A stretch of DNA of 64,000 nt from Tricholoma matsutake (taxonomy: Eukaryota; Basidiomycota; Agaricomycetes; Agaricales; Tricholomataceae). This document shows positions 10,781 to 23,970 of this stretch, piece after piece (position 1 is the stretch's first letter; every line of letters begins with the position of its first letter). The notes below the pieces were generated by a model. The model did no database searches, was not told the origin of the DNA, and saw only the letters and a program-made list of their open reading frames with translations. The stretch covers positions 434,001 through 498,000 of the forward strand of contig AP026544.2 of assembly GCA_026075535.2 (NCBI GenBank), read 5' to 3'. A program made the position numbers and the translations under genes.

Positions 10781-13700
10781 ATGGCTTCTACTCCGTCCCC
10801 TGTGATGACTGGCAGTACACTCAAGTCATTTTTGAAACAACATGGGTGGATTGTGAATGAGGCCCATAACATCATAGTTTGTCTGCAGTGTAAATATATC
10901 CTCAATCCAGTGAAGATCCATGAGCATGTTGTTAAATATCATAAAGACATTAATCCTGATGGTCAGCTGCAGGCGCAATTTGATTCCATTGTCCTGACAG
11001 AGTATCCAAACCTCACATTTCACCCTGATCATCCCAGGACACCTGTTGATTCTGATTCTCCTGTTCCCTATGTGCATGGTTTAGACACAATGATGGAGCT
11101 TCAAATTTGCTCTGTGTGTTTTTGTGGATTCTCAAAGGATCCAGGAAGTACTCCCAGATGCAAGTCTCGCTCTTTTTGGAAACATTCTTGTGGTGTGGCC
11201 CCTCATCAACTGTGATGCAAACTTGTTGTTCTACCTGGCCTACAATTTGGAAAGACTTTTTCATGGTTTGCAATTGTGGCAATCCCCTGGCCAGCTGTGA
11301 CTTCCTTGTTATGGGGTCTTTACCAGGCCAAACTGGCTGCATGTCCACATGTTGCTGAGGTGGTTTCTATTCCACAGAACTATCACATTCTAGATCAGTT
11401 CTTGCACAAAGAGAGGTGGCTAGAACATGTTAGCAGAGTCAAAGTGTCTATGGCTGTGGGCCTGATAACCTATTCCCCAACTGACCCCAAATTTGGCGGT
11501 CTACACAAATGTATCCATGGTTCCTGGCAGAGGTGCAGAGCAAAACTTGAAGATACTCACTCAGATGATTAATTGGCACAAGACCTACTTCTGAACACTT
11601 GCATAGCTATCAGTGTCATCATAGTGATGTCAATTTTGACACACATAAAAGATATGCTTTGACAATGGCCAGTGCACTTGTTCTTCTGATGTGCAACATA
11701 AGGAATCCACACTCTGAGTATTTGTTCCATGTACCCCCAGATATTGTGATGACCAGCCAGTCTGCACTCTGTGCAATGCTGTTGCATGCACCTCCACTGC
11801 ATGATGACAAGATGTATGATGATGTGGGACCTGTTGATGATGTGGAAGATTTGGATGATGAAGATTCCTTACCTGACAATCAGCCATTACCTGAGGTTTT
11901 ATACAATGTGCTTCTTGTGGATGACATGGGAAGCACCATAGTTGATATTATTGCCAATACCTCTGCCTCTCTGTATGGCATGACTGAAAAGCGACAGCCA
12001 CCTGTCTTCCATGATAAAGCCCAGGAGCTCATGAAGTGTCTCCTGTACATGTTATTCACATGATGGACAAGACAACCCATCATGGAGTGTTTTTACCTGT
12101 TATGTAGTGTTGTCATCACTTACTCCAAGTGGCAGTTGGCGTGTGGGATCTGTGATCACCCAATCAATTGCAGCTATTTTGTTTACTGGACATCTGGTTA
12201 TCGCAGATGAGATGCTGTGTCAGAAATCAATCAACCCCACATTATCTTATATGAAGTCAGTGAACTCTATTTTCTATCCTGTATTGCACTCATATTGATC
12301 CCATAGGATTAATGACATTGTCAAGCCATTTCTTGAAGAATTGTCGGATGGGGTCATGCCCCATCTATATCTCTTGAAGCGTGGACTGTCATCAATTCAA
12401 TCTGCATCAGAACACACAATACTGTTCTCCTCACCTACCAATGATGGCAGGAGTGCAATTGTCAATGGAAAACTGCTCACCTTGGACTCTGTGAAACACA
12501 TGCATGACAATCTCATAGATTGTATCAAGACAGAATTGGATAACTTGTTGTGGGGAAAGTTTACCCTACATGAAGATACCTATATTCATGATGAACCTTG
12601 AGAACTTATGGCAGGATATGGGTTTGTTAATGAACAGATAAACCTGTGGATGCAAGAACAATCTGTCATTGAGCACATCATCACAACTCCCCACCTGTGG
12701 TCACAGTTTGCTGATGTAGATGATGAGGGAAATGTCTTTTGGCTCCCTGGCGCTTGCATGAGAAGGATGCAAAGTATATATGACCTTCAAACTCTCTTTG
12801 TGATAGTAATTGTGCTAACAGGAGGAGAGCCCGCCTGAGCATCTGAGTATGCAATGATGGTGTTGGAGAATGTTGCAGGAGGGTCCATACACAATATCTC
12901 TTGGCTATTCAATATGTGTATCATCTGGGGATCATACAACAAAACCAGTCACTTTACTGGGGAGGACAAGATGATGATTCAAGTGCCACTTCTGAGGCTT
13001 GGATGGTTGATGGCACAGTTTTTGGTATATCTCCAACCATTGTACCAGGAGTGGCAGTATCATTTTTGACTCACACTTTATGCCAATGCAAAAACCTTCC
13101 TCTTTGTTGGCCTTTACAGGTCTGTCACAGGTTCAGATATCTTGATGTTGTTGGCCAAATATACGGAACAAAACTTGGGAATTCACCTGACAATCCACAA
13201 GTTTTGACAGTTCATGGCATATGTAACATCATGGCATTGGCATCTCTTGAAACCCATGCATGTTGGGATGAATTATGCACATGCGCAGTTGGGGCATACT
13301 GGAACGGTGGATAGTGATCATTATGGGGGTGATGCACAACACCTGGAAGGCATAACACAAACCCTTTTCATGGAAATGGCAAGGGTTAGTGCCATATTTC
13401 ACATCATATTTGGCCACCCCCCAGAACTACTTGAGTTACTCAACAAGGGACAAATATTTAGTGCTTCCATTGAGTGTGTTATTGAGCAGGTTGTTCTGGC
13501 ACCCGATATCCTTGATACAGTGGCTGATGCTGTATAGTTTCTGAAGTCATCAATCATAGTAAACATGCTCTAGTCCAAGCACATGCAACAGTTGTGCAAC
13601 TATTTCATCAGTCCAATATGTTTAGTAGGGCACACGAGCCCATGTCCTTGTGTGTTATCTATCCACATCCCTATCTCATGGGGCAACTGTGGCATTTTCT

Positions 13701-15340
13701 GGGTTTGAGCCACAGAAACCTAGGATTCAAAAATATCCAAAAATATCCAACAAGCCATTGCAAATCAGCTCATGTATAACTGAAAGATGCATGTTCTATA
13801 TATATCTCCAACTGGTGAATACTTTGATGGCTTTGTATGTTCTGTTGTAAATCTGATGATGCACAAGGATCTGGAAAAACAGCACCTGGAATGCTATGCA
13901 GTTCTGCTTTGGATGATGGGTTGAGCACAATTATCATACTGCCACTTTGGTCGATGCATGAGCAATACAAGTATCTGTGTACAAAATATGGGATTTCATA
14001 GGAAATCTGGTCAAGGACAACATCTGTTTATCAACCCCCTATCAGCATCATTGTGGTGATCAAGCAAACAGAATGGGAAGTGTTTTGTATGTTTTGGATG
14101 TGCTGGTGGCTAAGGGTCAAGTTGCCCATGTTATTGTGGATGAGGCACATTTGGTTCAAATGCATTGATGCTTCAGGCCAGTTATGGAAACACTGGCATG
14201 GCTTGGCAAGAAACATATCCAGATTGTCTTGGAGACTGCGACATGGCCCCCTTCCTTAGAAGAGGAACTCCTAACTGATTTTGGCATTCCTGTGGAATTG
14301 TGCCATATCACACGATGCAAAACATCTCAATCAAACATATCATTCAATGTTGTGCAATCTGACACTCATGACCTAGACACTGCCATTGAGAAGGAGTATG
14401 TTAGAGCAAAGGATTACTCTGACATGAATTGGGTGCTTATTTTCTGCTTGACAAAGCAAGAAGTGCAACAAACAGCCCATTATCTGAACATTCCATATTG
14501 TGATGCAAGTTTGACACGATGACATCAATACAGTATTGTGAAAATTTAGACTCAGAGAAAAGAGGCGACTTTGTTGCAGTTTTATCTTGGGGGTTGGACT
14601 TGATGTCCCAAACATCACACATGTGATCCATCGAGGACATACCTGTGATGTTATTTCTTTTGTGCAAGAAACAGGACATGCGGGGAGGGATGACATAATG
14701 CAGAAAGTATGGTCAGTGGTTGTGTCAGTGTTATGGATCTCACTCCAGGGAGGTTTGGTGAATGACTTGTGTGAGTGGCTCTGAACAGCACTGAACATTG
14801 TCGCCAGCTCTTGGTATAGATGTTCATTGATGGAGAAGCCAATCTGTGTGTCCTCATGGAGAGGTTCACCCACCTTTGTGATACATGCAAGGAACAGTGT
14901 ATATTGAAGCTGACAAAGGGAGAGTTTATGGTATTCCCATGGTCATGGATGCATGATGGTTTAGGAGGCAAGTGTTACCATGGAAGACAGTATCACATGC
15001 TAACCACATGCTGTAGATGACACTCATAGCTTGGGACTGTCACTGAAACTTCTGCTCACTGCTCAGCCCACAAATGCCTCATTATAAATACTGGTAGCAT
15101 CAACAATCTCTGAATGTTGGTTTGAGCAATGTGCAGATTTGGTTGACAAACATGACAAGAGGATGAAAGCAGCTCATTCACTGCTCCAGAAGTTATCCAT
15201 GTGTTGTGCTGCATGCTGGGCTACTTGTACAGCCTCACAATGTGAACATATCTAGGCAACTTGTGTGCAGCCAAGACAAACCTCTAGTACAGATGATTTT
15301 GACCTGTGGAGAAATAGCCTCGAACTCCCATCTGGGACAT
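10781..15340 (+). pseudogene. Decayed OrsD-domain/RecQ-like DNA helicase
   Basis: A chain of plus-strand frames in the order of the large OrsD (PF12013)-RecQ proteins common in mushroom genomes. The N-terminus (10,781-11,215) has a CLQC plus HEHVVKYH zinc-finger-like motif. Middle blocks include NYHILDQFLHKERWLEHV (near 11,373) and GGSIHNISWLFN with YNKTSHFTGEDKMM (near 12,880). The helicase part has motif II VIVDEAHLVQ (near 14,135), VLETATWPPSLEEEL (motif III), and GVGLDVPNITHVIH with FVQETGHAGRDD (motifs V and VI, near 14,590-14,690). Many stops and frameshifts, partly perhaps introns, make function impossible. Such genes are often repetitive and subtelomeric (family knowledge). Confidence 0.7.
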
Positions 15341-15357
15341 GCTACCAGTGTGGCATC

Positions 15358-16143
15358 TAGTGTTTAGAGGTCCGGTCCTATGAACCAGAAAAAAACCGAA
15401 ACCAAACCAAACCAAACCAAAGTCTGGTTCACCAGGGGGCTATTTATAGGACCAGTCTTTTGCAGTCCAGTTGCCAGTCTTTCACTTTGAAGAATATCAT
15501 TGAACCAATGAAAACCAGTTTAAACCAGTTGCAACTGGTTCATATGTTATGTGAGCTATACTCCCACATTTCCACACATAATCCCATCAATTTTGCTCCC
15601 TGTATCATCAAAAACAGTTAAGAACTGAGAGAGATATGACAAATACATTTTGATGGGAGTGTTTTGTTGTGATTTGAGTAGTTGTGATTGTACTGCTTAT
15701 ACCTTGTGCTACAAAAATATTGGGCACAATCGGACATTATCCAGGGCAAAGGAATAACATACATAAATGTTTGTACCATGTGGATTTGATCCATTTAACA
15801 GCCCTGACAAGTTGTAAATACACATGACAAACTACAAACTACAAACTACAAACTACAACATGTAATACAATGTACTTTTGTTCTGGTTATATCTCAGTCA
15901 GATCTTAATGAAATCTCTTAGAATTTGAACCAATCGCTGGGGAATTACAATTTCCAAGTGCCTACATAATGATTAAATTGTCCACATAATAGTTATTGAG
16001 AAACAGATAGGTTGTATTGGCACAACAAATTTTACAACAACAAACCAGTTTGGACTGGGTTTTTTCGGTCCATGGACCAGTTGCGGTTCTGGTTGGCCCA
16101 TTTATATGTAAAAAACCAGACTTAACCAGATCTTAAAACACTA
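15358..16143. mobile_element. hAT-like MITE, family A, 786-bp copy
   Basis: Ends are TAGTGTTTAGAGGTCCGGTC and the inverted TAGTGTTTTAAGATCTGGTT. The whole length is similar to the copy at 55,707-56,510, including a shared middle with TTTTGCAGTCCAGTTGCCAG and CTACAAACTACAAACTAC. No coding capacity is visible, so it needs a transposase from elsewhere. The flanking 8-mers here do not match each other. Confidence 0.75.
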
Positions 16144-16335
16144 TCTAGCACCCACACTCCACCCCATGAGCAGTGGCTCATGAAGCTGGAGGTGGGGGCT
16201 TGTCATTGTCATCTATGGGCATTGTGGTTCCATCAGCCACCCTGCAAGCAGGGGCCCACAGCAGTGGAAGATGGTTGCATCATTGTCACAAGTATAGAAC
16301 CTAAAAACAAATAAAAAAGTTAGTTAGAAATGTTA
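16144..16335 (-). other. Hairpin plus conserved intron end, outlying module
   Basis: This stretch repeats the arrangement seen at 38-42 kb. On the minus strand an intron end (CTAACTAAC, then TTTTTAGGTTCTATACT) near 16,295-16,320 is followed about 130 bp later by the hairpin CATGAGC, loop CACT, GCTCATG (16,164-16,181 on the plus strand as CATGAGC-AGTG-GCTCATG). No protein is recognised. Confidence 0.4.
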
Positions 16336-19300
16336 AGTGACCGTCCACACAGTACTGGTCTACATTGAACACAATGGGACTGACAACATGCAAGTTATTC
16401 AGCATCAGGACAGATGTCATGGGATACATACCTGCAAATCACTCCCAACCTCGCATTCAAAAAGACACCAAGGACACTTCAACATTCCCAGGTGCCATTC
16501 TATGGCCAATAACCCTGAATGTTCCTGCGCTTGGATTTTCACCGTGATGGGGTGGCAAATGTTGTGACAGCCTTGACCACTGGAGATGGCAACTGGGCAC
16601 TGACAGTGATAACATGCTTTTTGACTAAAAAAAGATCAGTCAGGCATGATAAAATTCGATCTGGAGCTTGTATGTACTCAGAGTTCATCTTTGCTTTCTT
16701 ATGTCTACAAGAGATGAGTAAAAATGGGGGAATAGATAGATAAATAACCCTATGCAGGAAGTCTGGGAGCTGACAAAGTCTCCACAACAGAAGAGGAGTC
16801 AGTTGCCTGTGATTGAATGGACAGATTACACTTCATAACTTGACTGTGGCACACTGGCATTAGAGAAGGAAGAAAAGAACAGATGAAAAAAAATCTACCT
16901 AGTCCAGATCAGGAAACAAAAAAGGCAAAAGGGGGGTTGGTTGTAAACCAGACTGAGAGAGAGAGGAAAATCAGAAAATATAGTGGCCAGCATAGGGGTT
17001 GAATCTTCAGCAACAATGAAAAGAAGAATCAAATATGGACATGTGGCAGGAGATACTCACAAATATCAATAAAGGTCACCCTGCTGTCAATAATATGACA
17101 GCCATAAAAGAAGCTTCTCTATAAGGATTTCCCATCATATCCCCATGTACTAGACACCAATAAAGATGCCTTTACAAAGCTATCACTGCCATCAGCCCCA
17201 AATAAGAATGAAGTTTCATGCACAAAAAGACAATGTTCAAGACCATAAATGCGAACATAGTGAATACAAAGCAGTGCCATGGTTTACCACCAATGCAAAA
17301 CATCAGCCCTGCTATACCCACCTGATGGGTTGGCAACCACGTGATTGAGAGATGATGTGCTGTGTGCAAATTCTCCCATAAAGGAAATAATTCAGATCTT
17401 CAGGCATAGCAACACTGGACCTGAATAATCCATCCTGTATAGTCACATCCATGATTGTGCAGTCATCCAATTGCACACCATTATAGAGTCGCAAGGGAAT
17501 AGGTTGACCATGCTATAAATCACAATGGAATAAGATCATGTGACTCACTACAGATGTACTCCTGAGAATGGCTCACTACTTAGTCACAGGATTGAATGAA
17601 CCCAAGCCAAACATATGAAAACCAATACCATGTGTGGATGGAGTAACAATGTATCAGTTTTGAAGGCTTCAAGGAAGCATGTCAACATGGGTCATCATAC
17701 AATACAGTCAGGTAATAGACAACACTGGTAATGTTGTAAACAATCACAGTGCCAAAGTAATTAGTAGAAGTTGTACCATTTGTGGACACAGACACAACAA
17801 AATGAGGATCAGGCATATGATCACATGACTCACTATCAGGTACAAATACCAATGGATCACATGACTGAAAGCAGTTGTACTCATGAGATTGAGATACAAG
17901 CATAGCCAAACAAGTGACCATGAATCCACATTATTTATCAGTCTTGGAAGAGATTACATGACTGACAGTGGTTGTACTCCCTGAACATATATAGACATAG
18001 GTGCATGTTGATGGCTCTCCCCAACCCCTGCTGCAAGTAAGTGAGGTGGACAGTCAACCCCAAGGCTCATGGATGACCCAGCACCCCAGCCACTGTGAGA
18101 ATGTGTTTGCAGAGGTGCTACTGACAAAGACAAGGGGAATGACCAGTCTGTACTACTGCCTTCATCTTACAGGGGGATTGTTCTTTCGAGTATTGGTTGT
18201 TGGGAACCCCTGATGTCTCATCTTCTATTTGGTGAATGCCACTGTGCCTTGGGTGCATATTTGCACAAGTTGAATGAGAGTGGACACCATTTACATTGTG
18301 ACTATGGTGATGTATGCATATGTACACACCATGCTAGCTTATTCAGTTTTCTATTAATTGGGTTTTGCTTCCACCATAGGTCATAACTTGTGAGATCATT
18401 GCAGAGGTGCTATCAATAGCTTGTAGCTTGTAGTTTGTGACAACTTTGTCAATCATGCACCAGTATATCCAATGATTAAGGAATGTGAACTCAAAAGATT
18501 TACTGTCTTTCACCAATGCAATATGCTGGTGAGCAGGTTCCAGGTAATGAGTGTGATGACATTATATGCAACAAGTGATTGTTTGCCTGATCCATCCCAA
18601 AAGGAATGTAAGATGGAGGTGCAGAAACATACAAGTGGAAGTAGCAACACATGCGACATCCACACACTGCTGGAAATAGTAACCTAGCCCTAAGGAAAAC
18701 AAGTACACTTCCATATTCTGGATAGCTACCAAGTGGACTGCAAACATGTAACCATGATAGGGGTTCAAGACAAGCACTGTGATTGCAAAAGGTCCCAAAT
18801 GGTGGGATGAGGTTTCATGCACAAAAACCTAAATCCTACATTATAAGTGTTAAATGTTATCACAGTAAACACATTCCACTGCCAACCAATGTAATACATT
18901 GGCCTAACTGCATCCACTTGAGGGCTCAGAAACCACATGTTTAGAACCAGTTATCTGGTCCACAGTAACTCTGCCATAAAAGCATTTATGTGGATGAGAG
19001 CATCAAGCCATAAGATTGGGATGAGGAGACTTCACCATTTAATTCACAGGAAGGATTATGCTGATGATGGAGACATGGTTGCAAGGAGTTCTAGTGCCTA
19101 TTAGTATTTTGAAGAGTTGACATAATCACATGACTGAGCACAGATGTACTCTCTCAGGATGATCTCAATACCAAAGGTCAATCAACAGGTCACATGACTG
19201 GGTAGCAAGATATATATAGAGCAAACCCAACAAACCCAAATGTAACTAATGAATTCGACCAATCAGAAGCATCGACCTCACAAGTGGACCAGCTACCCAG

Positions 19301-19720
19301 TGCATTCAGGAATACTGGATAGGATCTTCTGAACATGGTTTTGGCTACAATTCTCTCCAGAACTCATCCTCCATGAATCTCTCATGCAGTGGACACACTC
19401 ATGATGGCCACAATTTCAATTTTGCTCAAATTCAATCAGTGCCAACATTGAACTTCATCTCGTCTTCAGATTCTTCAAACTCTTCAGAATTGTCAATTCT
19501 TGGCAGGTACTCAAACTACAGAACATCTAACCAACAAGAAAATCATTTCAAAACAACATCTGTGCAGTACTCACCAATCAACATGGTGGTAACATTCAGC
19601 CAATCTGTGTATTTGCTGATATTGTGTCTGAATTAAATCATTCTGGCTAGTCAACAAGATCTCTTTCACTTGCATCACACAACATGCTGATAGTGTCAAG
19701 ACACAGTGCATACATTGAAC
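16336..19720. other. Unrecognised non-coding or decayed DNA
   Basis: Only short frames without known motifs. A repeated motif, ATCACATGACT followed by TGTACTC, occurs four times (see findings). Low CpG content suggests long-silenced DNA. Confidence 0.4.
17534..19215. repeat. Dispersed repeat with CACATGACT and TGTACTC
   Basis: Copies begin near 17,534, 17,855, 17,950 and 19,124. Each has the order ATCACATGACT (or a one-base variant), about 12 bases, TGTACTC. Partial copies lie near 17,818 and 19,188. The spacing is irregular, so this is not a simple tandem array. Confidence 0.55.
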
Positions 19721-19729
19721 TGGTCAAAT

Positions 19730-20430
19730 GAGTTACTATGTTGCAGAAAGAGAATGAGGTTTTGAATGAGAAGAATCCTACACTGCAGTGTGATCTCTAG
19801 CATTCCCAAGAATGATTGGTTCAATCATTCAACAGGTCCACATACATGGAGCTAGTTGAGGTGATCCCAAGAGCACTGTCCTTGACATCAAATCCCCTTG
19901 GACTTGCAGCATCTTCCTTGATGACCAGCATGGTGACCACATCAACCTCATCAATAGCTCCCACATTATCTAGAGATGACTTCCCTCTTGTTCAATGGTG
20001 GCATGAATAGCACTGGACACAGACTAAGGACATTACTTACCCTGAGGAATCAGACAATGAGGGCAACTCACTAGATCTTGGCAATACAAAAAAAAGAAGG
20101 CTGTGGCATATCTGGAGGACAAGCAAGGCCTGCTGATCTGTGAGGAGTGGTGAAAAGTGATCTACAAACATGCATGAGGGATCTGGTCACTTCTTGCAAG
20201 GACTATGCAACTGCCTACAGGTTATGAAAATGCTGATGTTGTTGTGCTTACTCACTACCAGAATGAGATGGAAGCTAAATTCCCATAACTCCAACTTTGC
20301 TCAGAACACTGGAAGGCAAAGAACTTCTCTAGCTGGCAAAAGTTGCACATGAAGCAGCAGGCCAGAATTGAGATTAAGAAGGAAGAGTCTGATTGTTTAT
20401 CAAAGAGCAGCTCCAGAAGAAGCAGACTCA
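19730..20430 (+). pseudogene. Decayed gene of a repetitive basidiomycete protein family
   Basis: Function unknown. The part from about 19,735 reads as a short coiled coil (LQKENEVLNEKN). After a low-complexity stretch come FPLVQWWHE (near 19,985) and, in frame from about 20,100, HYQNEMEAKFP and LQLCSEHWKAKNFSSWQ with scattered stops. The pattern F-P-x-L-x-L-C-x-x-x-W-K-A is typical of a hypothetical protein present in many copies in mushroom genomes (from memory). At least four stops break it. Confidence 0.4.
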
Positions 20431-21286
20431 TGTGGGAACTGATGACAATTCCAGACCCCTCAACAAGAAGCAAAACAATCTCGGAAGGACTCAGAAACTG
20501 AAGGCATGGACATGGATGCAATTAAGATAGACCTCATTCATGCTCGACTACATCACATGAATTGGGCACTTTTGCCCCATCTGGTCCATGAACAGTTTTT
20601 GGTGAATTTTTTGCAAAGTATAGCTCCAAGAAAATGTTGGGATCCATATCAGGAAGGTGCTGATCAAAAATTTGGGGGGGCCCTGTGTGTTTTGGTCAGG
20701 AGTATAGATTTTTGTCCTGGAAGTCAACAATTTGATTGCAGCTGATTTTTGACTGACCACTGACTTTGAATGCAATACTCCTCTGTCACTTGTCCTTCAA
20801 CCCACATTTGGTGGGGTGGGTTAATTTTAAAAATAGTCAATAAACATTTTCTCAGTCTTCTTTTTTTAATAAATGTTGTGTGACAATGACATTGCCAGCT
20901 TTCAACTCAATTTGATGAAAACATGTGATGTAGTCAAGTATGAATGAGGTCTATCTTATGGGTGCCCAAGTCATGCATAGCTTGACACCCAACCAGGTTC
21001 TGTGACAACCTCTGCACCCAGTGATTTCTCAAGACATCAATACAGGGATAACCCCCTCATTAGACACTACCCCAGTGACCATTGTAGTGAGTACTTCTGA
21101 GTTGGTCCCTTGATATTTTGTCAATACTTATCTTGATTCAGATGTCGAACCCAATGTGACTGAAGCCATTAATATGTTACACTCACATAATTTTTATCCC
21201 ATCATGCAGTTCAAATGTCATTGTTATCATACCAACAACCATCAGACCTCTTCCCAAAGCTGTTACACACCCATCTGAACAAGCCA
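20431..21286. other. No recognisable gene
   Basis: Short frames only. Low CpG content and a T-rich run near 20,865. Nothing could be assigned. Confidence 0.4.
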
Positions 21287-22380
21287 TTATGCACCCATCT
21301 GATTGTGCTGCAGCTCTGAGTCATAATGGGCAAGATACATCATTACCCTCCACTCCCTTGACAGGTCCAGCAAGTTAGTTGTGCTTTTGCAGGCAAAACC
21401 AGACGAGTTGGATTCAAAGAGGAGTTTCATGTCAGTCAAGTTGGGGGATTGAGCAAAGTAAGCATAGAAAGCTTCAATGTCTTTTAAGATGAGAATGGTG
21501 GATTCCCAGGAGTCCATTGTGAAGATAAAGTATTTGCGATCAGGAGAGATGCAGGTATCAAAGACATGGGTCATCTTGGCAGCATCATCTTGTACATATT
21601 TGTAGTAGAGCCATTTCTCAATGATTTCATGTAAGCCTTCATAATCATTGAGGCCACTGATGCAGAGTTCAAAAGGGTTGTTGATCAGGATGAATTTGGG
21701 AGGGGATACATGGAGACCTTCTTTGGATAGTGACAGGATGACATAGTACATGGAGGTGAGGATAGAGTCAACGGAATGAGTATTGGTGAGGGTGATCTTG
21801 ACCAGGCCATTGTAGGATATGTGTCCACTGAGGGTTTGATGGCCTTTAGATTTGAGATGGGTCCAGATTCTGTCAGGGGCACCAGGGGGAACTTTGTCCT
21901 TTATATCAACTACACAGAAATATACAATCATCTGACAATCCTGTCCTTTGTTGTGAGGAGCCCAGATAACTTCCCAAGACGGGCGAGCTATACATAGGCA
22001 TTCATCCACTTGATGAGAAGATTGGGTTGAGGAACTGAGTCAAGCATTTTGACCTGTTGGGTCAATTCAAGATAGGCTGAGGCACTATGATGGTCTTGTG
22101 GTCAGCCACCGGTGATGACAATGAGGTCAATGTCAGCAAGTTCTTTGCCATTATCTGTGCTGATTACCTCCATGAGTGCTTTCTTGACAAGTACAATTGG
22201 ATCACCGAAACCAGTTTTGTTATCAGGAAGTATGTTGCCAATGAGTAGGAACATTCTGCTTGATCCAGGGAGGGGAGTGCTGTTGATGCTGATGTCAATG
22301 TCAGGGGGAGGTGAAATGTTTCTATGTTGGTTGGAAGGGGACACCATTGCCTTAAAAGGGCAAAGTTTTTGGGGTGTCAT
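21287..22380 (-). pseudogene. Decayed ORF1/gag-like gene, probably of a non-LTR retrotransposon
   Basis: Two minus-strand frames join into about 360 codons. The first (22,380-22,105) starts MTPQKLCPFKAMV and ends DIDLIVITGG at a TGA. It continues in frame as PQDHHSASAYLEL. A frameshift near 22,010 leads to ARPSWEVIWAPHNKGQDCQ and then 21,287, with SEGISGLNDYEG-like and FIFTMDSWEST segments. The order and the VITGG-PQDHHS and WEV-WAPH-KG blocks recall an uncharacterised protein found near LINE-type elements in basidiomycetes (from memory). No catalytic motif is visible. A solo LTR is inserted 5 bp upstream of its ATG. Confidence 0.45.
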
Positions 22381-22385
22381 GGGGT

Positions 22386-22573
22386 TATAAGGGCAACCTC
22401 AGCCTCTAGCAAAGGGAAATCCAAAGTTAAAATTATAGTTCATATTACAGGGATTGGAGGCACACCTAGCAAAGGGAAATCCGAAGAGAAAACTCTGAGG
22501 ACCCCTTTGCCAATGCCCAGTATAAGTGAAGACTGCAAAAATCAAATAATAATCTAAACCTAGTCCCCTTACA
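22386..22573 (-). mobile_element. Solo LTR of the TGTAAGGG family, short form
   Basis: On the minus strand it runs from TGTAAGGGGACTAGG to GGTTGCCCTTATA. It is flanked on both sides by GGGGT (22,381-22,385 and 22,574-22,578), an exact 5-bp target duplication. Two copies of AGCAAAGGGAAATCC lie inside. It is a shorter version (188 bp) of the 426-bp solo LTR at 55,066-55,491. Confidence 0.85.
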
Positions 22574-23167
22574 GGGGTGGGAAAGTGTCCATGTTGATAT
22601 TGAGAGGGTGTGAGTAAAAGAGGGAATTAGCAAATGATGAATGAAGATTGGTATCAAGTGAAAAATAGAGAGTCAAGGTGTGTGAATATGCAGGTTTGTA
22701 AAGGGCTCCTGCACCTTATGATGGACAAGGGCACTGTAATGAAATTGAGGATGATGGTTGTAGCTGTTGTTGTTGTTACTCAATGCTAGCTCATAGTACC
22801 CATTGGTGGCAGTATAGACAAATATACAAAGGTGCTGTGAGTAGAATTAATACCTTGGAACAGTCCATGAGTCTATACAAGAGGGGTGGAGAGTAAATGT
22901 ACTGAGATAGGTTACACTCACTCACCAAAGGCCCACAGAGATTCAGCTTCTCAATAAAGTATGTAAATGGTGAATAGTAATATATATTATGAGGTTCCCA
23001 TGAGCTTTAGTCCATCCACATAGCAGGAGAGGCTGTGCTGTGCACTAGAGAGGTAGGTTGAACCAAGTGTTCCAAAAAAGGCAATGACTCAAATATAGCT
23101 CAACAGTAACCTGTTGATCAATACAGTTACACCTTTTATGCTGCACACCCTCTCCTCCGTAGAGATT
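22574..23167. other. Diverged relative of the 52.9-57.9 kb inverted repeat
   Basis: No gene seen. Around 23,010-23,120 the sequence follows the left arm near 54,795-54,900, for example AGCAGGAGAGGCTGTG, then TTGAACCA and a CAATAATCTC-like block. It is a third, older copy of part of that repeat. Confidence 0.5.
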
Positions 23168-23223
23168 GGCAGGGGTAACCCTTGGGTATTTTCATTGTTA
23201 CCCCTACCCTTACCCTTCAATAC
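23168..23223. repeat. GGGTAA-rich patch, left part
   Basis: Starts GGCAGGGGTAACCC and continues with CCCCTACCCTTACCC. It is interrupted by Gypsy-3. The right part resumes at 32,077 and ends CCCTTGCC near 32,573, so the two ends are inverted versions of each other. Confidence 0.45.
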
Positions 23224-23930
23224 TGTCAAGAACCATTCCTCGCCCGATCAGAACCCGCATCCATCTGACTTTTTCCTGCACGTCGAACATGACTTTTGCC
23301 CATGCCTCCCGATTTCATTCCTGGCCGCCTTGCACTGCCCACACTGCTGTGCACCAGGCTGCATTGTACAGCATCCACAGCTGCCTTCCCAAGGCTGCCA
23401 TCTCTATTGCAAATTCAACTACGGATTCCTGTGCAGCTCCCACTAGATAATTTATCTATGCAGTCGAGACACTGCTGCAGTCTTTGTTCCTGTTCCGCAT
23501 TATTCCAGACTACAGTATTTAAGCTTAGTTAGTTTTGCCTTGTATTCCTCAGTTCATATATCGACATAGACTCGACTTTACCCTGCCAATCTAAAACCTC
23601 CTTCTACTCCAACCCCTATCCTCTAAGAGTCCAAACTCCATTTGACTCAACCTCTAGTCTCCCTCTGAAGTTCTAGTCTCATCTGAACTTAACCTAAGTC
23701 CCTCTGTACTCCTCCCCGCATTTACCCACACTTTCCCACTCCTACCTCTAAACCCTCAACTTGAAATTCGGACACCAGACGAGGTGAAGGGTGCAGCTTC
23801 TTACAAGCTGAAGCCAAGTCCTTTCCATTTCCCCTCCCGCAGAATCTGCATCGACCTGACAATCTCCCACTATCATCAACCGCAGTGTCCAGTCAGATTC
23901 TGAAGCGGCCTCTAGGATCAGTTCTTAACA
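23224..23930 (+). repeat. Gypsy-3 5' LTR
   Basis: Begins TGTCAAGAACCATTCC and ends GATCAGTTCTTAACA. The TATTTAAGC near 23,516 is a possible TATA element (inference). Confidence 0.92.
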
Positions 23931-23970
23931 GTATATATGAACTCTCACTTCACTCTTCTCTTCTCCTCTT

